NCBI GenBank assembly: GCA_946186175.1
Contig: CAMHMG010000134.1
Location: forward strand, 1-8,157
Length of the DNA stretch: 8,157 bases
Source of the DNA: an uncultured Clostridia bacterium
GTDB taxonomy: Bacteria; Bacillota; Clostridia; Lachnospirales; Lachnospiraceae
Direction: 5' to 3'
The notes under the pieces: generated by a model
Database searches by the model: none
The model's input: only the letters and a program-made list of their open reading frames with translations
Told to the model about the DNA's origin: nothing
Shown here: positions 5,974 through 8,157 of the stretch, one piece after another
Position numbering within the stretch: the first letter of the stretch is position 1
Layout: each line of letters opens with the position of its first letter
Translations under genes and position numbers: made by a program

Positions 5974-6951
5974 ATGAGTACAAACAACAGCAAAAACAAA
6001 AGTTCACACACAACCAGTTTAAAGGGTGTTCTTATCCTTCTTATAACCGCCTTTATATGGGGAACTTCATTCGTCGCCCAGAGTATCGGTATGGAGAAGA
6101 TCGAAGCCTTCACCTTTAACGGAATAAGGACCATAATGGGTGGGTTGTTTCTGTTACCTATAATATTTGTAAAGGAATTAATAATAAAAAAACATTATAC
6201 TGACAAAGAAGCTTCAAACCAATCGGACAGCAATATCAAAGCACACAGAAACATTTTCACTAAAAAGGCTTTGAAATACGGTATCATTCTTGGTTGTATT
6301 TTTTGTGTTGCAAGTAATTTCCAGCAATTTGCATTCTATTATTCCACTGCCGGAAAAATTGCATTTATCACCTCTCTTTATATGTTCTTCGTCCCGATAA
6401 TAGGATTATTTATAAAAAAGAGAGTTCCAATCCTTACATGGATTTGTGTAGTATTCGGTTTTGTAGGATTATATTTCTTATGTGTAACCCCTGACCAGCT
6501 GAGCAACATTAACAAAGGAGATATTCTCGCTCTAATCTGCGCATTCTTCTATTCAATACACATTCTCTGCGTAGAAAAATTTGCCAGAGAGGTTGATGGT
6601 ACACTTCTGTCCTGCCTGCAATTTTTCGTAGGAGGCGGCATTTCTCTTATCATGATGTTCATATTTGAGACACCTGTCATTTCCGATATATTAGCAGCCG
6701 GCAAACCTCTTCTCTATTCCGGAATCATGAGCTGTGGAATTGCCTATACACTCCAGATCATCGGACAGAAATATACAGAGGCAACCATCGCTTCACTTCT
6801 GATGTGTATGGAATCTGTATTCGCAGTACTATCATCAGCTATAGTATTAGATGAATATCTGACAAGAAGAGAAATAATCGGATGTACAATAATGTTTGTG
6901 GCAATCATAATATCACAAATATCGACAGCAAAAAGCAAAAATCAGGCCTGA
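5974..6951 (+). CDS. EamA/DMT-superfamily transporter
   Basis: 325 residues with a short polar N-terminus and about ten hydrophobic segments (near 17-36, 47-66, 100-119, 127-146, 153-170, 183-199, 211-230, 244-262, 270-291, 300-317). This is the duplicated five-helix layout of EamA proteins. The FIWGTSFVAQ motif in helix 1 (27-36) and the ASLLMCMESVFAVL segment of helix 9 (273-286) are typical of the family. The loop at 67-98 is longer and more charged than usual. Members export or import small metabolites such as amino acids; the substrate cannot be told from sequence. AGAAAGG lies 8 bases before ATG 5974. All six arginine codons are AGA/AGG. No terminator follows, so transcripts may run into the next gene. 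Confidence 0.9.
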   Translation: MSTNNSKNKSSHTTSLKGVLILLITAFIWGTSFVAQSIGMEKIEAFTFNGIRTIMGGLFLLPIIFVKELIIKKHYTDKEASNQSDSNIKAHRNIFTKKALKYGIILGCIFCVASNFQQFAFYYSTAGKIAFITSLYMFFVPIIGLFIKKRVPILTWICVVFGFVGLYFLCVTPDQLSNINKGDILALICAFFYSIHILCVEKFAREVDGTLLSCLQFFVGGGISLIMMFIFETPVISDILAAGKPLLYSGIMSCGIAYTLQIIGQKYTEATIASLLMCMESVFAVLSSAIVLDEYLTRREIIGCTIMFVAIIISQISTAKSKNQA

Positions 6952-6998
6952 TAACCTAAAATAGCTATATAAACAAACTCGAAAATTACAAATATTTC

Positions 6999-7027
6999 TT
7001 GAATTATGTCAATAATTGTCCTATACT
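6999..7027 (+). promoter_or_regulatory. Promoter of the 302-residue protein gene
   Basis: TTGAAT (6999-7004), a 17-base spacer and TATACT (7022-7027). The start is expected near 7034, about 52 bases before the ATG. Confidence 0.6.
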
Positions 7028-7032
7028 AAAAC

Positions 7033-7051
7033 AAGGTATAAGTATTACCTT
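7033..7051. promoter_or_regulatory. Dyad at the predicted transcription start
   Basis: AAGGTA (7033-7038) and TACCTT (7046-7051) are perfect inverted arms around a 7-base centre. They lie right at the expected start of transcription, where a repressor operator would be effective. It could also be a small 5' RNA hairpin. Confidence 0.4.
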
Positions 7052-7085
7052 CAATATCCACAGTTCATATTAAGGAGGTTATTTA

Positions 7086-7994
7086 ATGTTTACTACAGTC
7101 AATTTTGATGAAAACGAAGCCAAATCGTTTGGCCCATGGATCTATGAAATATGTCAAGAGCATCCTCTTCCACGTATATTTAACGGCTTTTTCTCAGTGG
7201 ATGATCAGGCATTATACAAATTCAAAATACCACGCAATGATATTGAACATAGAGATATTGTACCGGGTATGCATCTATATGATTATGTAATTGCACTCTA
7301 TGATGACTATATTCGTATCTTAGAGCGTGAGGAGGATTCAGTCAAAGAAAAGATAATCACAATGAGTGAGTTCATGGGGCTCCGTATTTATCACAATCTA
7401 TTACAGGGTATCTGTATTATATATACCAAATTAGGTTCGGTAACCTTCCCTTTCAGTACAGTTTCAGATGACATCATTCAGAAAATGACAAAGTTTCTTT
7501 TTGACAAGGTTAACATCGATACCTTCAGCGATCAAAATATTAATGTTTATTCTCTTCCTGTTACACATGATCATTTGGAATCAGATCTTCTCCGTACTTT
7601 GGTTCATACTATGAAGAAGAAACAGAAGAGTTTTAAGATTGGTGCCATTCAGAAGGATATGAAGCTTAAACGTATCGACAAATCTGCACAATCTTATGCA
7701 AGACGTTTATTCTGGGATGAGATCAATCCTGAGTCAGCTCATATATTTACCGACAAAGAACTTGTTGTTATACAGAAGAGCTCTTTTCCGGTTATTTTAG
7801 GAACACCCGACTATGGCTACTCATATTTGATCGTACCTCTCAGATATGTCAAACATTTTGAGGTCGCAGAATCTACAGAATTTGCCAATCTTCGTAACCT
7901 TACGATTCATATCGGTCCAAGTGAGGTTACCTATTATTACAAGAGTGGCAACGCGGAAATTGCAGAATTCTATGATGCAGTTCAGAATCTGTAA
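7086..7994 (+). CDS. Unrecognised 302-residue protein with PH-like C-terminus
   Basis: I do not recognise the family. There is no signal peptide, lipobox or membrane segment, so it is probably cytoplasmic. The N-terminal two thirds are mixed alpha/beta, with a possible helix-rich stretch at 65-115. A basic segment (MKKKQKSFKIGAIQKDMKLK, 176-195) leads to the C-terminal part. From about 215 the order is several strands (ELVVIQ, YSYLIVPL, HFEVA, LTIHIG, VTYYYK) and then a final helix (NAEIAEFYDAVQNL). That pattern resembles a bacterial PH/GRAM-like fold, which is inference. AAGGAGG sits 7 bases before ATG 7086, a near-ideal site. Eight of twelve arginine codons are CGT, unlike the all-AGA/AGG transporter gene next door, suggesting good expression. 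It has its own promoter and a strong terminator. Confidence 0.85.
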   Translation: MFTTVNFDENEAKSFGPWIYEICQEHPLPRIFNGFFSVDDQALYKFKIPRNDIEHRDIVPGMHLYDYVIALYDDYIRILEREEDSVKEKIITMSEFMGLRIYHNLLQGICIIYTKLGSVTFPFSTVSDDIIQKMTKFLFDKVNIDTFSDQNINVYSLPVTHDHLESDLLRTLVHTMKKKQKSFKIGAIQKDMKLKRIDKSAQSYARRLFWDEINPESAHIFTDKELVVIQKSSFPVILGTPDYGYSYLIVPLRYVKHFEVAESTEFANLRNLTIHIGPSEVTYYYKSGNAEIAEFYDAVQNL

Positions 7995-8007
7995 ATAACA
8001 GAACAAC

Positions 8008-8055
8008 AGCTCTAAATGCTAAGCATTTTTACTTGGCATTTGGAGCTTATTTTTT
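8008..8055 (+). terminator. Strong intrinsic terminator
   Basis: A 16-bp stem (8008-8023 with 8032-8047, two U-G pairs, otherwise perfect) with an 8-nt loop is followed by a T-rich tail, TTATTTTTT. It starts 13 bases after the stop codon of the 302-residue protein gene and is the clearest terminator in the window. Confidence 0.9.
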
Positions 8056-8067
8056 ATCAAAACCCAT

Positions 8068-8097
8068 TTGACTAAACCATACCAAGGAGAGTATAAT
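8068..8097 (+). promoter_or_regulatory. Strong promoter for the gene at the right edge
   Basis: TTGACT (8068-8073), an 18-base spacer and a perfect TATAAT (8092-8097). The start is expected near 8104. It has the same -35, -10 and spacing as the rpsF promoter. Confidence 0.8.
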
Positions 8098-8141
8098 TAG
8101 AGAGTTACATTATTATAAATAGTACAAATGGGAGAAAAGAT

Positions 8142-8157
8142 ATGAAGAACAATAAGA
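8142..8157 (+). CDS. Start of an unidentified gene (partial)
   Basis: Only MKNNK is visible before the window ends. GGGAG at 8130-8134 lies 7 bases before the ATG and a strong promoter lies upstream, so a real gene start is likely. The lysine-rich start could begin a signal peptide, but five residues do not allow a call. Confidence 0.6.

Noticed and set aside
1..8157. CRISPR array, tRNA, insertion sequence or prophage genes
   Set aside because: No regularly spaced repeats, tRNA-like cloverleaf, transposase or phage-type protein was seen.

Overview
The window looks like part of a low-GC Firmicutes chromosome, most likely a Clostridia member of the Lachnospiraceae type. This rests on the AT-rich sequence, strong AGGAGG-type ribosome binding sites, sigma-A-like promoters, a DUF951 gene beside an apparent rpsF start, and PAS / hybrid kinase / GGDEF-EAL architectures common in that family. 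Genus assignment is inference. No mobile element, CRISPR array, tRNA or rRNA was seen.

Left part, minus strand (1-5830). In transcription order: a secreted cyclophilin-type peptidyl-prolyl isomerase lipoprotein (4973-5704) with its own promoter and terminator; a 466-base gap rich in inverted repeats; a hybrid sensor-kinase-like protein (2083-4506); a PAS-GGDEF-EAL protein (433-2064) 18 bases downstream, probably in the same operon; a small DUF951 zinc-knuckle-like protein (161-334); and the first six codons of what looks like rpsF (1-19) behind a near-consensus promoter.

Right part, plus strand (5867-8157). Divergent from the isomerase is a 10-TM EamA/DMT-family transporter (5974-6951). Next comes an unrecognised 302-residue protein whose C-terminus resembles a PH-like fold (7086-7994), with its own promoter, an excellent ribosome binding site and a strong terminator. 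The first five codons of another gene follow behind a strong promoter.

The most interesting part is the signalling pair and its leader. The kinase-like protein keeps an apparently complete ATP-binding domain and an intact receiver, but the phospho-acceptor histidine is a serine. Its operon partner has a destroyed GGDEF motif (DGSKF) and a lysine where EAL phosphodiesterases carry their general-base glutamate. Both look like signalling scaffolds or sensors rather than conventional enzymes. The kinase gene is preceded by a leader of about 180 nt with several strong stems and two mutually exclusive folds. Part of that leader, a 33-bp inverted-repeat element, recurs at nearly the same distance upstream of the isomerase gene, which suggests shared regulation.
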